Shown here piece after piece: positions 9,024 to 17,872 of a stretch of 64,000 nt of DNA (positions are counted from its first letter, which is position 1; each line of letters opens with the position of its first letter). Origin of the DNA: Verrucomicrobiaceae bacterium (lineage in GTDB: Bacteria > Pseudomonadota > Gammaproteobacteria > Pseudomonadales > CAMLJR01); assembly GCA_028293825.1 (NCBI GenBank), contig JAQGNY010000009.1, positions 1 to 64,000 on the forward strand, read 5' to 3'. A program made the position numbers and the translations under genes. Under the pieces are notes generated by a model, which saw only the letters and a program-made list of their open reading frames with translations, did no database searches and was not told where the DNA came from.

Positions 9024-9107
9024 TGGTATCGGGCTGGATGCGTTAGAATGCTGGCCGCGAGTTTAACGAATTGCCCGCCGCTGTCCCAAGCCTTTCGGAG
9101 TTTTCAA

Positions 9108-10979
9108 TTGTCACTGCTAAATCTCAACCGTGTTTCGCTGCATTACGGCGAACAAACTTTACTCGATAACGTCGATTTGCAGATCGATAAAGGCGAGCGC
9201 GTATGTTTGGTAGGGCGCAATGGCGTCGGTAAATCCACCTTTCTGCAATTGCTGGAAGGCAGCATCAAGCCCGATGGCGGAGAATGCCGAATCTCGCCGG
9301 ACCTGCGCATGGCGCGGCTAGCGCAGGAACCACGCGTCAGCGCTGGCCGCACCGTATATGAGGAAGTGGCCTCCGGTCTTGAGGGTGTTGCGCAATTGCT
9401 GACGGATTATCACCAGCTCGCGCAGAACTTACATGGCGATGCCGAGTTGCGGCAGCTTGAAGCACTTCAATACAAGCTCGATGCCGCTAATGCGTGGAGC
9501 TTTCAACAGCGCATCGACACCATATTGACTCGCTTGGGTTTGCCTGCCGAGCAGATGCTCGACACCTTGTCCGGCGGTTGGTTGCGACGCGTCGCTCTGG
9601 CGCGCGCGTTGGTCACCGACCCCGAATTATTACTGCTCGACGAACCGACCAACCATCTCGATATCGCGACCATCGATTGGCTGGAAACGCAGCTGCTCGA
9701 TTTTTCCGGCGCCGTATTATTTATCACCCACGATCGCGCGTTGGCGCGGCGTTTGGCGACGCGTTTTATCGAGCTCGATCGCGGACGTCTTTACAGTTAC
9801 TCCGGCAATTACGATAGTTATTTATTGCAACGCGAGCAGCGTTTGGAAATCGAATCGCGCGAACAGGCGTTGTTCGATAAAAATCTCGCGGAAGAAGAGC
9901 GCTGGATTCGGCAAGGTATTAAAGCGCGGCGCACCCGCAACGAAGGCCGCGTCCGCGCGCTCAAAAAATTACGCGATGTGCGCTCGCAGCGCCGCGAACA
10001 AATAGGCAAAGCGCAATTTGGTATCGAAGACGCGGACCGCTCCGGCAAATTAATTGCGGAGCTGAGTCACGTGAATTACAGCATCGGCGATAAACGCCTG
10101 ATCGACGATCTCAACTTGGTCGTGCAGCGCGGTGATCGCGTCGGTTTAATCGGTCCGAACGGTGCTGGCAAATCGACGTTGCTGCAATTAATTCTCGGCG
10201 AATTAAATCCGAGCAGCGGTGATATTCGTCGCGGCGAGCGCCTGCAGATTGCGTATTTCGATCAATTGCGCAATCGCTTCGATGCCAATGCGACGTTGAT
10301 CGATATCGTCGGTCAGGGCCGCGATTTCATCGAGGTCAACGGTCAGCGGCGGCACGTGATTAGTTATCTGGAGGACTTTTTGTTCCGTCCCGATCAGGCG
10401 CGACGTTCAGCGAATTATTTATCCGGCGGTGAGCGCGCGCGTTTGCAATTGGCGCGTTTATTTTCGCTGCCGGTAAATATGTTAGTGCTCGATGAGCCGA
10501 CCAACGATCTCGATGTCGAAAGTCTCGAGTTGCTTGAGCAATTATTGCTTGAGTTTGACGGCACAATTTTGTTGGTCAGTCACGATCGCGAATTTCTCGA
10601 CAACGTCGTTACCAGCAGTGTGGTATTTGAAAGCGACGGAAAAATTCGCGAATACGTCGGTGGTTATACCGATTGGTTGCGCCAAAAGCCCACGCAATCT
10701 GCTGCTGCAAAGTTTGAAAAACAAACCGCAGCAACGGGCGCTGGCGAAACTAAAAAAGCGCCGAAGTTATCGTATAAATTGCAGCGCGAACTGGATTCGA
10801 TGCCAGCTCGGATCGAACAATTTGAAGCGGCGGTGGCGAAAATAAATGCGGAGATTGCGACCGATGATTTTTATCAGCGCGATCAAGCGGCGATTACGGC
10901 GAAATTAGCTGAGCTTGCCAGCGCGCAACAACAACTCGATACCTGTTACGCGCGCTGGGTGGAATTGTCAGAAGGCTGA
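9108..10979 (+). CDS. uup: ABC-F family ATPase Uup
   Basis: A cytoplasmic, ribosome- or DNA-associated ATPase with two ABC domains in tandem and no membrane part. Walker A motifs are GRNGVGKS (residues 36-43) and GPNGAGKS in the second half. Signatures LSGGW and LSGGE and Walker B motifs LLLLDEPTNHLD and MLVLDEPTNDLD are all visible. A C-terminal coiled-coil region (ELDSMPARIEQFEAAVAKI) is the hallmark of Uup. The frame is open from 9048, but the first 20 codons fit nothing. TTG at 9108 follows CGGAG and gives the usual MSLLNLNRVSL start. In E. coli Uup is linked to ribosome function and to precise excision of transposons. Confidence 0.92.
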   Translation: MSLLNLNRVSLHYGEQTLLDNVDLQIDKGERVCLVGRNGVGKSTFLQLLEGSIKPDGGECRISPDLRMARLAQEPRVSAGRTVYEEVASGLEGVAQLLTDYHQLAQNLHGDAELRQLEALQYKLDAANAWSFQQRIDTILTRLGLPAEQMLDTLSGGWLRRVALARALVTDPELLLLDEPTNHLDIATIDWLETQLLDFSGAVLFITHDRALARRLATRFIELDRGRLYSYSGNYDSYLLQREQRLEIESREQALFDKNLAEEERWIRQGIKARRTRNEGRVRALKKLRDVRSQRREQIGKAQFGIEDADRSGKLIAELSHVNYSIGDKRLIDDLNLVVQRGDRVGLIGPNGAGKSTLLQLILGELNPSSGDIRRGERLQIAYFDQLRNRFDANATLIDIVGQGRDFIEVNGQRRHVISYLEDFLFRPDQARRSANYLSGGERARLQLARLFSLPVNMLVLDEPTNDLDVESLELLEQLLLEFDGTILLVSHDREFLDNVVTSSVVFESDGKIREYVGGYTDWLRQKPTQSAAAKFEKQTAATGAGETKKAPKLSYKLQRELDSMPARIEQFEAAVAKINAEIATDDFYQRDQAAITAKLAELASAQQQLDTCYARWVELSEG

Positions 10980-10992
10980 TTAAAAAATAAAT

Positions 10993-11424
10993 TCAACCCA
11001 CACGCACGGCGAGAACGTCGCATTTTGCGCCGTGCAAAACACCGTTTGCGGTCGAGCCTAACAGCAGCGCTAAGCCGTGGCGGCCGTGACTGCCGACAAC
11101 AATTAAATCTGCGCTTAATTTATCGGCGATTGCATGGACTTCATTTTCCGGTCGTCCCAGCGTCACATGCAGGCGCTCGATCGGTACGTTAAGCCTGCCG
11201 CACAATGTGTGTAATTGCGCTTCGGCCTGTTGCTGAATCTGTTCCTGAATAGTCGAGAAATCGATGGGGATATCGCCGCCATAGGCAAAGCTCAGCGGTT
11301 CGATCACGTGCACGATATGCAATTGCGCGCCGTGCAACTGCGCAAGACGCGCCGCTTTGGTTGCGATCTGGCTGGCTTCTTCCGACAAATCGACTGCTAC
11401 CACGATGTCTTTGTAGTCACTCAT
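10993..11424 (-). CDS. Universal stress protein (UspA family)
   Basis: A 143-residue single Usp domain that starts with the typical strand KDIVVAVDLSEEA. It ends with the ATP-binding motif GSHGRHGLALLLGSTAN, which fits the G-2x-G-9x-G(S/T) consensus and suggests a nucleotide-binding Usp. A Shine-Dalgarno GGAG lies before the ATG. The gene is convergent with uup (stops 13 bases apart). Its leader region contains a string of imperfect short repeats listed separately. The role in stress survival is inferred from the family. Confidence 0.9.
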   Translation of the reverse strand: MSDYKDIVVAVDLSEEASQIATKAARLAQLHGAQLHIVHVIEPLSFAYGGDIPIDFSTIQEQIQQQAEAQLHTLCGRLNVPIERLHVTLGRPENEVHAIADKLSADLIVVGSHGRHGLALLLGSTANGVLHGAKCDVLAVRVG

Positions 11425-11449
11425 GATTATCTCCGCCTTATTGATTTAT

Positions 11450-11520
11450 GAGAGTTAATTGAAGAGAGCTAAATTGTGCGAGTTAAGTTGAGATAGTTAA
11501 ATTGCGAGAGGTAGTTGTGA
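11450..11520. repeat. Imperfect tandem repeats in the leader of the universal stress gene
   Basis: Five consecutive degenerate units of about 12-16 bases share the pattern GAG(A)-GTTAA-(A)TTG: GAGAGTTAATTG, GAGAGCTAAATTGTG, CGAGTTAAGTTG, GATAGTTAAATTG and GAGAGGTAGTTGTG. They run head to tail, begin about 25 bases upstream of the universal stress start codon, and lie outside any gene. They could be a multi-site operator or merely a decayed microsatellite. Confidence 0.5.
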
Positions 11521-11635
11521 ATGCGCTGTGGCCATACTCTAACAACCGTTCGCGGCGATGCAAGGAATGCTTTGACGCAGGAGTAGGTGGATTTGTTATG
11601 AATACCTGCGAATTAATTTTTTACGGGAGCATTTT

Positions 11636-12121
11636 GTGTTGGCGTGGGCAATAGCAATCTTCGCCGTGGCGGCTGTGCTCGGTTCGGTAATGTGGCTGAA
11701 GCCGTCGCCCGCACAACAGCGGCAAACGCGGATGCGATTATTGGCGCGGCAGTACGGGCTCGATGTGCGTTTGGTGACGCTGCCGCAGACGCGACGCAAT
11801 CGTGTGCGCCAGGAAGCAACAGAGCAGGGCGTCGTTTATCGATTGTTGCGTTTCGATATCGTCACGCCGTTGCCGCACGATTATCTGTGGGTCCGTGAGA
11901 ATAGCGAAGGAGTTTGGGAGCAGGTGCCCGAGCTAGCTTTGACTAACGCTATTCAGAAAGTAATCGACGACGTTTTAGTGCAAATGCCGCGCGACGTAGT
12001 TGCGGTCGAGCTGACACCACATGGTCCTGGTGTTTATTGGCGCGAGCGCGGCGATGAGCAAACGTTAAAAAAGCTGCGCGAATTAATGGAGAAATTATTG
12101 CAGGCGCTATCAACGCGATAA
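11636..12121 (+). CDS. Membrane-anchored hypothetical protein
   Basis: A 161-residue protein not assigned to a named family. One N-terminal hydrophobic helix (about 2-20, AWAIAIFAVAAVLGSVMWL) is followed by an arginine-rich segment (QQRQTRMRLLARQYGL) and a soluble domain. That domain has a WVRENSEGVWEQVPEL stretch and a charged C-terminal helix. It looks like a single-pass inner-membrane protein with a cytoplasmic domain. It starts with GTG behind ACGGGAGC. The stop overlaps that of the convergent hypothetical gene by 12 bases. Similar small hypotheticals lie near topA in Pseudomonas; that link is from memory. Confidence 0.7.
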   Translation: MLAWAIAIFAVAAVLGSVMWLKPSPAQQRQTRMRLLARQYGLDVRLVTLPQTRRNRVRQEATEQGVVYRLLRFDIVTPLPHDYLWVRENSEGVWEQVPELALTNAIQKVIDDVLVQMPRDVVAVELTPHGPGVYWRERGDEQTLKKLRELMEKLLQALSTR

Positions 12122-12724
12122 TTTGGTTCTGTCGCGATCGCCTTGCAGATATTCACCAACCTGCTCGACGGTGCGCTCCATCTGCGGGCTGGCAGCGGCA
12201 CGGCGCAATTGCAGTCGCAACTCCAGTGCGCGCTGCGCGTGTTTGAGATCGGTCAGCATTGGTTGCAGCTGATCGTAGGCAATCAAGCCGCGTTTATCCA
12301 ACCCGGCCAGCAATCGCGACGCCTCGGTCAAATGCAGCTGCGCTTCGATCAATTCGGTTTCCGGAAACTCCAATACCGCGTCTCTGCCGGCGGAAGCCAG
12401 CGGATCGTCTTGTTCGGTGCTCGCCAGTAGCGCATGACACTCCCTCAGCGATGCGGGTGTGGCGGGAAGTTCGGGGTCGAGCAGGGCGGAATGCTCCAGC
12501 ACTTGAATCGCATCTTGCAGTAATGCTCGGGCAATGCCGTTCTGACGGGTATGAACCTGCGTCGCCAATGCAATCTTAAACAGGTGATCGGCGCGGCGCT
12601 GCAGTTGGCTGGCTTCTTTTTTGTCGACCAGCTGCCGTTGACGGCGCCGGATGTTGACCGTGGCGAACGCCAAAATCGCTGCCAGCGCGGCGGCAATCAG
12701 CAACAAAACGATCATTAACAACAT
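12110..12724 (-). CDS. Membrane-anchored helical hypothetical protein
   Basis: About 204 residues. An N-terminal membrane helix (MLLMIVLLLIAAALAAILAF) and a basic stop-transfer (RRRQRQ) precede a mostly helical cytoplasmic domain rich in Leu, Ala, Glu and Gln. Conserved-looking pieces are FKIALATQVHTRQNGIARAL and EAQLHLTEASRLLAGL. The frame is open to 12820, but the upstream stretch lacks hydrophobic logic; the ATG at 12724 begins directly with the membrane helix and was preferred. It is divergent from topA and overlaps the convergent neighbour by 12 bases. Function unknown. Confidence 0.7.
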   Translation of the reverse strand: MLLMIVLLLIAAALAAILAFATVNIRRRQRQLVDKKEASQLQRRADHLFKIALATQVHTRQNGIARALLQDAIQVLEHSALLDPELPATPASLRECHALLASTEQDDPLASAGRDAVLEFPETELIEAQLHLTEASRLLAGLDKRGLIAYDQLQPMLTDLKHAQRALELRLQLRRAAASPQMERTVEQVGEYLQGDRDRTKLSR

Positions 12725-12951
12725 GGTTCGGGGTACCGATTTCGAAGCAGTGAAGAGATTGTCCTGAGTGTAGCAGTAGCATCCTGTGAGCGTTGTCACA
12801 CGGCTCAAATAGACCGTCATTTAGTGCCAGGGTTTCGTCCTCGGCCATACCACCTCAAATCAAGGCGCGCTTGACCGCCTGAATTTCAGGTCTTATATAT
12901 GTCGCCTCTTTTGGGCAGGGTGCCCCTACTCAAGCTACTTAGAAGGTCGCA

Positions 12952-15594
12952 ATGGGAAAGTCATTGGTCATCGTAGAGTCGCCGGCTAAGGCGAAGACCA
13001 TCAACAAATACCTTGGCAAGGACTACATCGTTAAATCCAGTATCGGCCATATCCGCGACTTGCCGACCAGCGGCCAGACCAAGGAAGTGGACCCGAAAGA
13101 GCGCGCGAAAGCCGCCGCGGTGACCCGTAAACTGTCCGCCACCGACAAAGAACAGCACCGCGAGCGCAAATCGCGCGAGCAGCTGGTCAACCGTATGGGC
13201 ATCGACCCAGAACACGGTTGGAAAGCGCAGTACGAAATTCTGCCCGGCAAGGAAAAAGTCGTTGCCGAATTGCGCAAACTGGCCGAAGACGCTGACGTTA
13301 TCTATCTCGCGACCGACTTGGATCGCGAGGGAGAGGCGATCGCGTGGCACCTCAGCGAAGCCATCGGCGGCGACAAAACCCGCTATCGCCGCGTTGTGTT
13401 CAACGAAATTACCAAAAATGCCATTACCGAAGCATTCAAACAGCCCGGCATCGTCGATAACGATCGCGTTAATGCCCAGCAGGCGCGCCGTTTTCTCGAT
13501 CGCGTGGTCGGCTACATGGTGTCGCCGCTGCTGTGGGCAAAAATCGCGCGCGGACTTTCTGCGGGTCGCGTGCAGTCGGTGGCGGTGCGGCTGATTGTCG
13601 AGCGCGAGCGCGAAATTCGCGCCTTCATTCCCGAAGAGTTTTGGCAGATCCATGCCGACACCAAAGGCAAGGCCGGTGAGCTGCGTCTCGAAGTCAAAAA
13701 ACAGGGCGATCAGAGCTTTCGCCCGACCAACGAGGCCGATGCGAAAGCTGCGCTGGAGTCGCTGAAAAAGCAAACGCTGCTGGTTTCGCAGCGCGAAGAT
13801 AAACCGACGCAGACCAAGCCTAATGCTCCTTTTATTACCTCGACATTGCAGCAGGCGGCGAGCACGCGCTTAGGCTTTGGCGTGAAGAAAACCATGATGA
13901 TGGCGCAGCGCTTGTACGAAGCCGGCTACATCACTTACATGCGTACCGATTCGACCAATCTGAGCAACGATGCGGTCGCTGCGTGCCGCGATTACATCCA
14001 GGATCAGTTCGGCAAAAAATATCTGCCGAAAGAGCCAATTCGTTATTCGAGCAAAGAAGGCGCGCAGGAAGCACACGAAGCGATTCGTCCGTCCGATGTC
14101 AGCATTCAATCGACGCAATTACAAAATATGGAGCGCGATGCCGAGCGTTTATATGAACTAATTTGGCGGCAATTTCTCGCCTGTCAGATGACGCCTGCCG
14201 AATTCACCAGCACCTCGATTGTCGTGCAGGCCGGTGATTTCGAGCTGCGCGCGCGCGGTCGTGTGGTTCGTTTCGACGGCTTTACCAAAGTGTTGCCGCT
14301 GCAAGCGAAAAAAGACGAAGACGTGATGCTGCCCGATATTAAACAGGGTGAAACGCTGACATTATTGAAGCTCGATCCGAGTCAGCATTTCACAAAACCG
14401 TCGCCGCGATACAGCGAAGCATCGCTGGTAAAAGAGTTGGAAAAACGCGGTATCGGCAGACCATCGACCTACGCCGCAATTATTTCGACGATTCAGGAGC
14501 GCGGTTATGTGCGCGTCGAAAATAAGCGTTTTCATGCGGAAAAAATGGGCGATATCGTCACTGAGCGCTTGGTCGAAAGTTTCGCCGATCTGCTCGATTA
14601 CGGTTTTACCGCCAGTATGGAAGAGTCGCTCGATGAAGTGGCTGCCGGTCAGCTCGACTGGAAAAAATTACTCGACGATTTTTATAAAGAGTTTCGCAGC
14701 AAGCTCAGCATTGCGGAAAAAGAAAAAGGCATGCGCGAGAACGAGCCGACCGACACCGACATCGCGTGTCCGCAATGCGGTCGGCCGATGCAGATTCGCA
14801 CTGCGAGCACCGGCGTATTTCTGGGCTGTTCGGGTTATGCATTGCCGCCGAAAGAACGCTGCAAATGCACGATTAATTTAATCTCCGGCGACGATGCCAT
14901 TCACGTGGTTGAAAACAACGACGACGATGAAGAGGGTGATGAAAACGAATCGCTGCGCCTGCGCACAAAACATCGCTGCCAGATTTGCAACACAGCGATG
15001 GACAGTTATTTAATCGACGCGCAGCGCAAGTTGCACGTGTGCGGCAATAACCCTGATTGCCCGGGTTATCAGGTTGAAGCCGGCCAGTTCAAGATTAAAG
15101 GTTACGAAGGCCCGAGTCTTGAGTGCGATAAATGCGGATCGCAAATGCAATTGAAAACGGGCCGTTTCGGCAAGTTTTTTGGCTGCACTAATGAGACCTG
15201 TAAAAACACGCGTAAATTATTGAAAAGCGGTCAGCCTGCGCCGCCGAAAATCGACGCGGTGCCAATGCCGGAATTGCGTTGCCTGAAGGTCGATGATTTC
15301 TATGTATTGCGCGATGGTGCTGCCGGTTTATTCCTGGCCGCATCGGGTTTTCCGAAACATCGCGAAACGCGCGCGCCGCTGGTAAAAGAATTGGTACCGC
15401 ATCGCGAGGCCATCGACCCGAAATATCATTACCTGCTCGATGCGCCGAAAAAAGATCGCGACGGTAACGATGCGGTCATTCGCTTCAGCCGCAAAAGTCG
15501 CGAACATTATGTGCAAACCGAAAAAGACGGCAAACCGACTGGCTGGCGTGCAACATTCCAAAATGAACGCTGGGTAGAAAGCATCGGCAAATAA
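12952..15594 (+). CDS. topA: DNA topoisomerase I
   Basis: Type IA topoisomerase that relaxes negatively supercoiled DNA. The 880-residue protein has the N-terminal Toprim domain ([20 protein letters not shown]) with acidic triad D122-L-D124-R-E126. The active-site tyrosine is Y329 in [12 protein letters not shown]. At the C-terminus are zinc-ribbon modules: a first CxxC (CPQCGRPM) with later partners, then CQIC and CDKC modules. The C-terminal tail continues with further topoisomerase-type repeats. Length is close to E. coli TopA (865). The start has AGAAGG upstream. Two small genes follow in the same direction. Confidence 0.98.
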   Translation: MGKSLVIVESPAKAKTINKYLGKDYIVKSSIGHIRDLPTSGQTKEVDPKERAKAAAVTRKLSATDKEQHRERKSREQLVNRMGIDPEHGWKAQYEILPGKEKVVAELRKLAEDADVIYLATDLDREGEAIAWHLSEAIGGDKTRYRRVVFNEITKNAITEAFKQPGIVDNDRVNAQQARRFLDRVVGYMVSPLLWAKIARGLSAGRVQSVAVRLIVEREREIRAFIPEEFWQIHADTKGKAGELRLEVKKQGDQSFRPTNEADAKAALESLKKQTLLVSQREDKPTQTKPNAPFITSTLQQAASTRLGFGVKKTMMMAQRLYEAGYITYMRTDSTNLSNDAVAACRDYIQDQFGKKYLPKEPIRYSSKEGAQEAHEAIRPSDVSIQSTQLQNMERDAERLYELIWRQFLACQMTPAEFTSTSIVVQAGDFELRARGRVVRFDGFTKVLPLQAKKDEDVMLPDIKQGETLTLLKLDPSQHFTKPSPRYSEASLVKELEKRGIGRPSTYAAIISTIQERGYVRVENKRFHAEKMGDIVTERLVESFADLLDYGFTASMEESLDEVAAGQLDWKKLLDDFYKEFRSKLSIAEKEKGMRENEPTDTDIACPQCGRPMQIRTASTGVFLGCSGYALPPKERCKCTINLISGDDAIHVVENNDDDEEGDENESLRLRTKHRCQICNTAMDSYLIDAQRKLHVCGNNPDCPGYQVEAGQFKIKGYEGPSLECDKCGSQMQLKTGRFGKFFGCTNETCKNTRKLLKSGQPAPPKIDAVPMPELRCLKVDDFYVLRDGAAGLFLAASGFPKHRETRAPLVKELVPHREAIDPKYHYLLDAPKKDRDGNDAVIRFSRKSREHYVQTEKDGKPTGWRATFQNERWVESIGK

Positions 15595-15613
15595 TGCGTG
15601 CCGGTGTCAGTGC

Positions 15614-15640
15614 AAACTCGCTGCGCGATGTAGCGGGTTT
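15614..15640. repeat. Inverted repeat between topA and the DUF6586 gene
   Basis: AAACTCGCT at 15614-15622 can pair with AGCGGGTTT at 15632-15640 (nine pairs, one G-T) around an eight-base loop. There is no T-run after it, so it is not a standard terminator. It may be a processing or attenuation hairpin between two likely co-transcribed genes, or chance. Confidence 0.35.
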
Positions 15641-15657
15641 GTGCATGGAGTGAATCG

Positions 15658-16113
15658 ATGAATGCACGCGTTAATCAAAAGTTGTATTTCGCAAAGCTCG
15701 TGCTCGACCTCGCGCACGAGAGCGAAGATGGTAAAAAAACAGCGTTACTCGAAGCGGCGTTGTTTCATCTGGTCAATGCGTATCGCAATTATTTGCTGGA
15801 AATTATCGATGATCGGCAAATTGTATTTGCCGAAAGCGCAACATCTGCAGTGCAGCAACAGCAGCAATTAGGGCTCGAAAGTAAACCTGAACTGCAAGAG
15901 CTATTTCAGCTCGAACACAGCGGTGCGTGGTCTGCCAATATGCTCGCCGCCTACGGAAATTGTATTTCTGCTGTCGTACCTATCCGCCCGCATTCAATCG
16001 GGATTGCGCTAGCCGATGTGACCTTGAATGCCGATCAAGACAACTGCCAATCTTGGTTGGATCAATTCCAACAATTATTGGTTCGGCAGCGCGACCATGC
16101 GCATGAATGGTGA
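15658..16113 (+). CDS. DUF6586-type small protein downstream of topA
   Basis: A 151-residue soluble, mostly helical protein that begins NARVNQKLYFAKLVLDL and has a central acidic segment. I recognise it as the DUF6586 family found after topA in Pseudomonas and relatives. No catalytic motif, signal peptide or membrane helix is visible. A Shine-Dalgarno (TGGAG) lies nine bases before the ATG. It is probably transcribed with topA. Function unknown. Confidence 0.75.
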   Translation: MNARVNQKLYFAKLVLDLAHESEDGKKTALLEAALFHLVNAYRNYLLEIIDDRQIVFAESATSAVQQQQQLGLESKPELQELFQLEHSGAWSANMLAAYGNCISAVVPIRPHSIGIALADVTLNADQDNCQSWLDQFQQLLVRQRDHAHEW

Positions 16114-16230
16114 TGCGTATCTTCGCGGCGCCCGAATTTACGAACAGTTAAAGCAGCCGACCAACGGTTTTGTTTTTTTCGATTCGGCAGGTACAATTTA
16201 AAAGAACCCGTGCGAAGAGCGTATTCGATC

Positions 16231-16467
16231 GTGTCGACTCTCTACGAAATTCTAGAACTTCCCAGTGGCGAAATTGTGTTGCAGCGCCTGGAAGGCGACA
16301 CCGAGCCACTGGTGCGAATCCGTTTTTCCGATCAAGCTAAAGCGTATATGGAAGATGCCAGCTTGATGATTGCGAAAGCGATGGTGGAGGCCGGTATTAA
16401 AGCCATCAACGAGTTGGGGCAGGGCGCGAATGTGCAGCCCGAGCAGCAGCCACGCCAATTGCATTAA
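16231..16467 (+). CDS. Small conserved hypothetical protein
   Basis: A 78-residue protein (MSTLYEILELPSGEIVLQRL...) with an N-terminal strand-rich half and a C-terminal helix (MIAKAMVEAGIKAINELG). The same gene order, topA - DUF6586 - this type of protein, is what I recall in Pseudomonas, where it sits before sulA/lexA; here it is followed by a cupin gene instead. The frame opens at GTG 16210, but GTG 16231, preceded by GAAGAG, gives the better N-terminus. Function unknown. Confidence 0.65.
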   Translation: MSTLYEILELPSGEIVLQRLEGDTEPLVRIRFSDQAKAYMEDASLMIAKAMVEAGIKAINELGQGANVQPEQQPRQLH

Positions 16468-16532
16468 CCGCTAAATTCGCCGCGCTGCCGCAGTGCAACG
16501 CTGCGGACTAGTTTATTTCTTTTGGAATTTCC

Positions 16533-17009
16533 ATGAAGCTGGTTACGCCTTCGTTATTTTCGACATTGCTGGAAAAAGCTGCCGCCAGCCCTCGCCGTCG
16601 CAGTAATTTCAATTTGCACGAACAGTCACAGGATCCGATCCAGCGCCTGTTTATTGCCGCCAAGAGCGATTCTTATTTTCGCGCGCATCGACATCCCGAC
16701 AAATGGGAGTTTTCGATAGTTGTGCGCGGCGCGTTCGACGTACTGACCTTTGATGAGGTTGGCGTCGTGACACAACGCATTCGAGTCGGTCCAGATGCGG
16801 AAGTCTATGGTTTCGAATTGCCGCCGAATACGTTTCACGCGTGGGTGCCGGTGGCGGACGACTCAGTATTTTTCGAGGTGAAACAAGGCCCTTACGACGT
16901 GGTGACCGCTGCCCAGTTTGCGCCGTGGGCGCCGGCCGAAAGTGCTACCGAAGTGCCTGCCTTTGTCCAAAAGTTAGCGCTAGCCAAAATTGGCGAAAGC
17001 GTTGCTTAA
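16533..17009 (+). CDS. WbuC-family cupin-fold metalloprotein
   Basis: A 158-residue cupin. The N-terminus includes an arginine/asparagine region (SPRRRSNFNLHE). The metal-site motif is HRHPDKWEFSIVVRG, with a second motif FELPPNTFHAWVPV and a late FFEVKQGPYD. This matches the WbuC family, which is usually named from O-antigen clusters. No polysaccharide genes are nearby, so the in vivo substrate is unclear. The histidines indicate a metal-binding site. Confidence 0.8.
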   Translation: MKLVTPSLFSTLLEKAAASPRRRSNFNLHEQSQDPIQRLFIAAKSDSYFRAHRHPDKWEFSIVVRGAFDVLTFDEVGVVTQRIRVGPDAEVYGFELPPNTFHAWVPVADDSVFFEVKQGPYDVVTAAQFAPWAPAESATEVPAFVQKLALAKIGESVA

Positions 17010-17075
17010 GCGCCCTAACTTGTTGATATCGAAAAATATAGATGAAACGGGACTGAGCTTATCGGTTTCTGTTGT

Positions 17076-17105
17076 TTGATCGGATAAGGGGTTTTGGCCT
17101 ATAGT
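17076..17105 (+). promoter_or_regulatory. Probable sigma-70 promoter of the cysH-like gene
   Basis: TTGATC at 17076-17081 (first four of six match the -35 box) is followed after 18 bases by TATAGT at 17100-17105 (five of six match the -10 box). It points to the cysH-like start at 17184. The -10 box is bracketed by GGCC on both sides. Two copies of CCTTTACGA (17144-17152 and 17167-17175) lie between it and the gene. Confidence 0.5.
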
Positions 17106-17183
17106 GGCCGTCCGCAATATTCACGCAGTTACCGTTGTAGCGGCCTTTACGAAGCAATAGTAACTACCTTTACGAGACAGTGA

Positions 17184-17813
17184 ATGACGCTCGATTTGAA
17201 CGCTATTAATACCGAACTGCAAAACCGCTCGCCCGAAGACATCGTGCGCTGGGCGCTGCAGCGCAGCGATCGCGTAATTACCACCACCAGTTTTTCGCCG
17301 AACTCCGCCGCCATGCTCCATCTGGTGACGCAGATTAAACCCGACATGCCGATAGTCTGGATCGACAGCGGTTATAACGTGCCCGATGCGTACCGTGTCG
17401 CAGAACAATTGATTGAACAGCTGAAGCTGAATATCACGGTGTACACACCGATCATGTCAGCCGAGCGCCGCAACGCGCTGATGGGCGGTATTCCGCATCC
17501 GGCAGACAATCCCGAGCTGCACGCTGAGTTCAGCCGCCAAGTGAAGCTGGAGCCGTTTCAGCGCGCACTGTATGAGTTCAAGCCCGATCTGTGGCTGACC
17601 GGTATTCGCCGCGACGAAACCGAGTTTCGCAAAACGCTGGATATCGTGACTTGGGACAATCGCGGTTTGTTGCGTGTCGCACCGCTATTTCATTGGAGTG
17701 CGGACGATGTGCAGCGCTACATGGAGCGTTATCAATTGCCGAGCTGCAAACATTATTTCGATCCGACCAAAATTGCCGATAACGTCGAATGCGGTTTGCA
17801 CACCGCTGCATGA
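17184..17813 (+). CDS. cysH: PAPS reductase-like protein (CysH family), shortened
   Basis: A 209-residue protein of the PAPS/APS reductase fold. The nucleotide-binding core is visible (TTTSFSPNSAAMLHLV, IVWIDSGYNVPDAYRVAEQL), as are the RRDET motif (TGIRRDETEFR) and the C-terminal catalytic ECGLH. It lacks the paired cysteines of 4Fe-4S APS reductases, which points to the thioredoxin-linked PAPS reductase type that makes sulfite. It is about 35 residues shorter than E. coli CysH. The region between the last helix and ECGLH, where the family has a GDxHTT-like motif, is nearly absent. No other sulfate-assimilation gene is nearby. The exact substrate is therefore less certain than the fold. Confidence 0.75.
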   Translation: MTLDLNAINTELQNRSPEDIVRWALQRSDRVITTTSFSPNSAAMLHLVTQIKPDMPIVWIDSGYNVPDAYRVAEQLIEQLKLNITVYTPIMSAERRNALMGGIPHPADNPELHAEFSRQVKLEPFQRALYEFKPDLWLTGIRRDETEFRKTLDIVTWDNRGLLRVAPLFHWSADDVQRYMERYQLPSCKHYFDPTKIADNVECGLHTAA

Positions 17814-17819
17814 TTTCCC

Positions 17820-17842
17820 ACGTCGACTGTGGTCGGCGTTTT
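17820..17842 (+). terminator. Rho-independent terminator after the cysH-like gene
   Basis: ACGTCGAC (17820-17827) pairs with GTCGGCGT (17832-17839) around TGTG, with one G-T pair. The stem runs straight into TTTT (17839-17842). It lies just after the cysH-like stop, before the convergent batD stop. The T-run is short, so confidence is moderate. Confidence 0.55.
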
Positions 17843-17872
17843 CCGCAAATAATTTCACGAAAACTAAACCAG

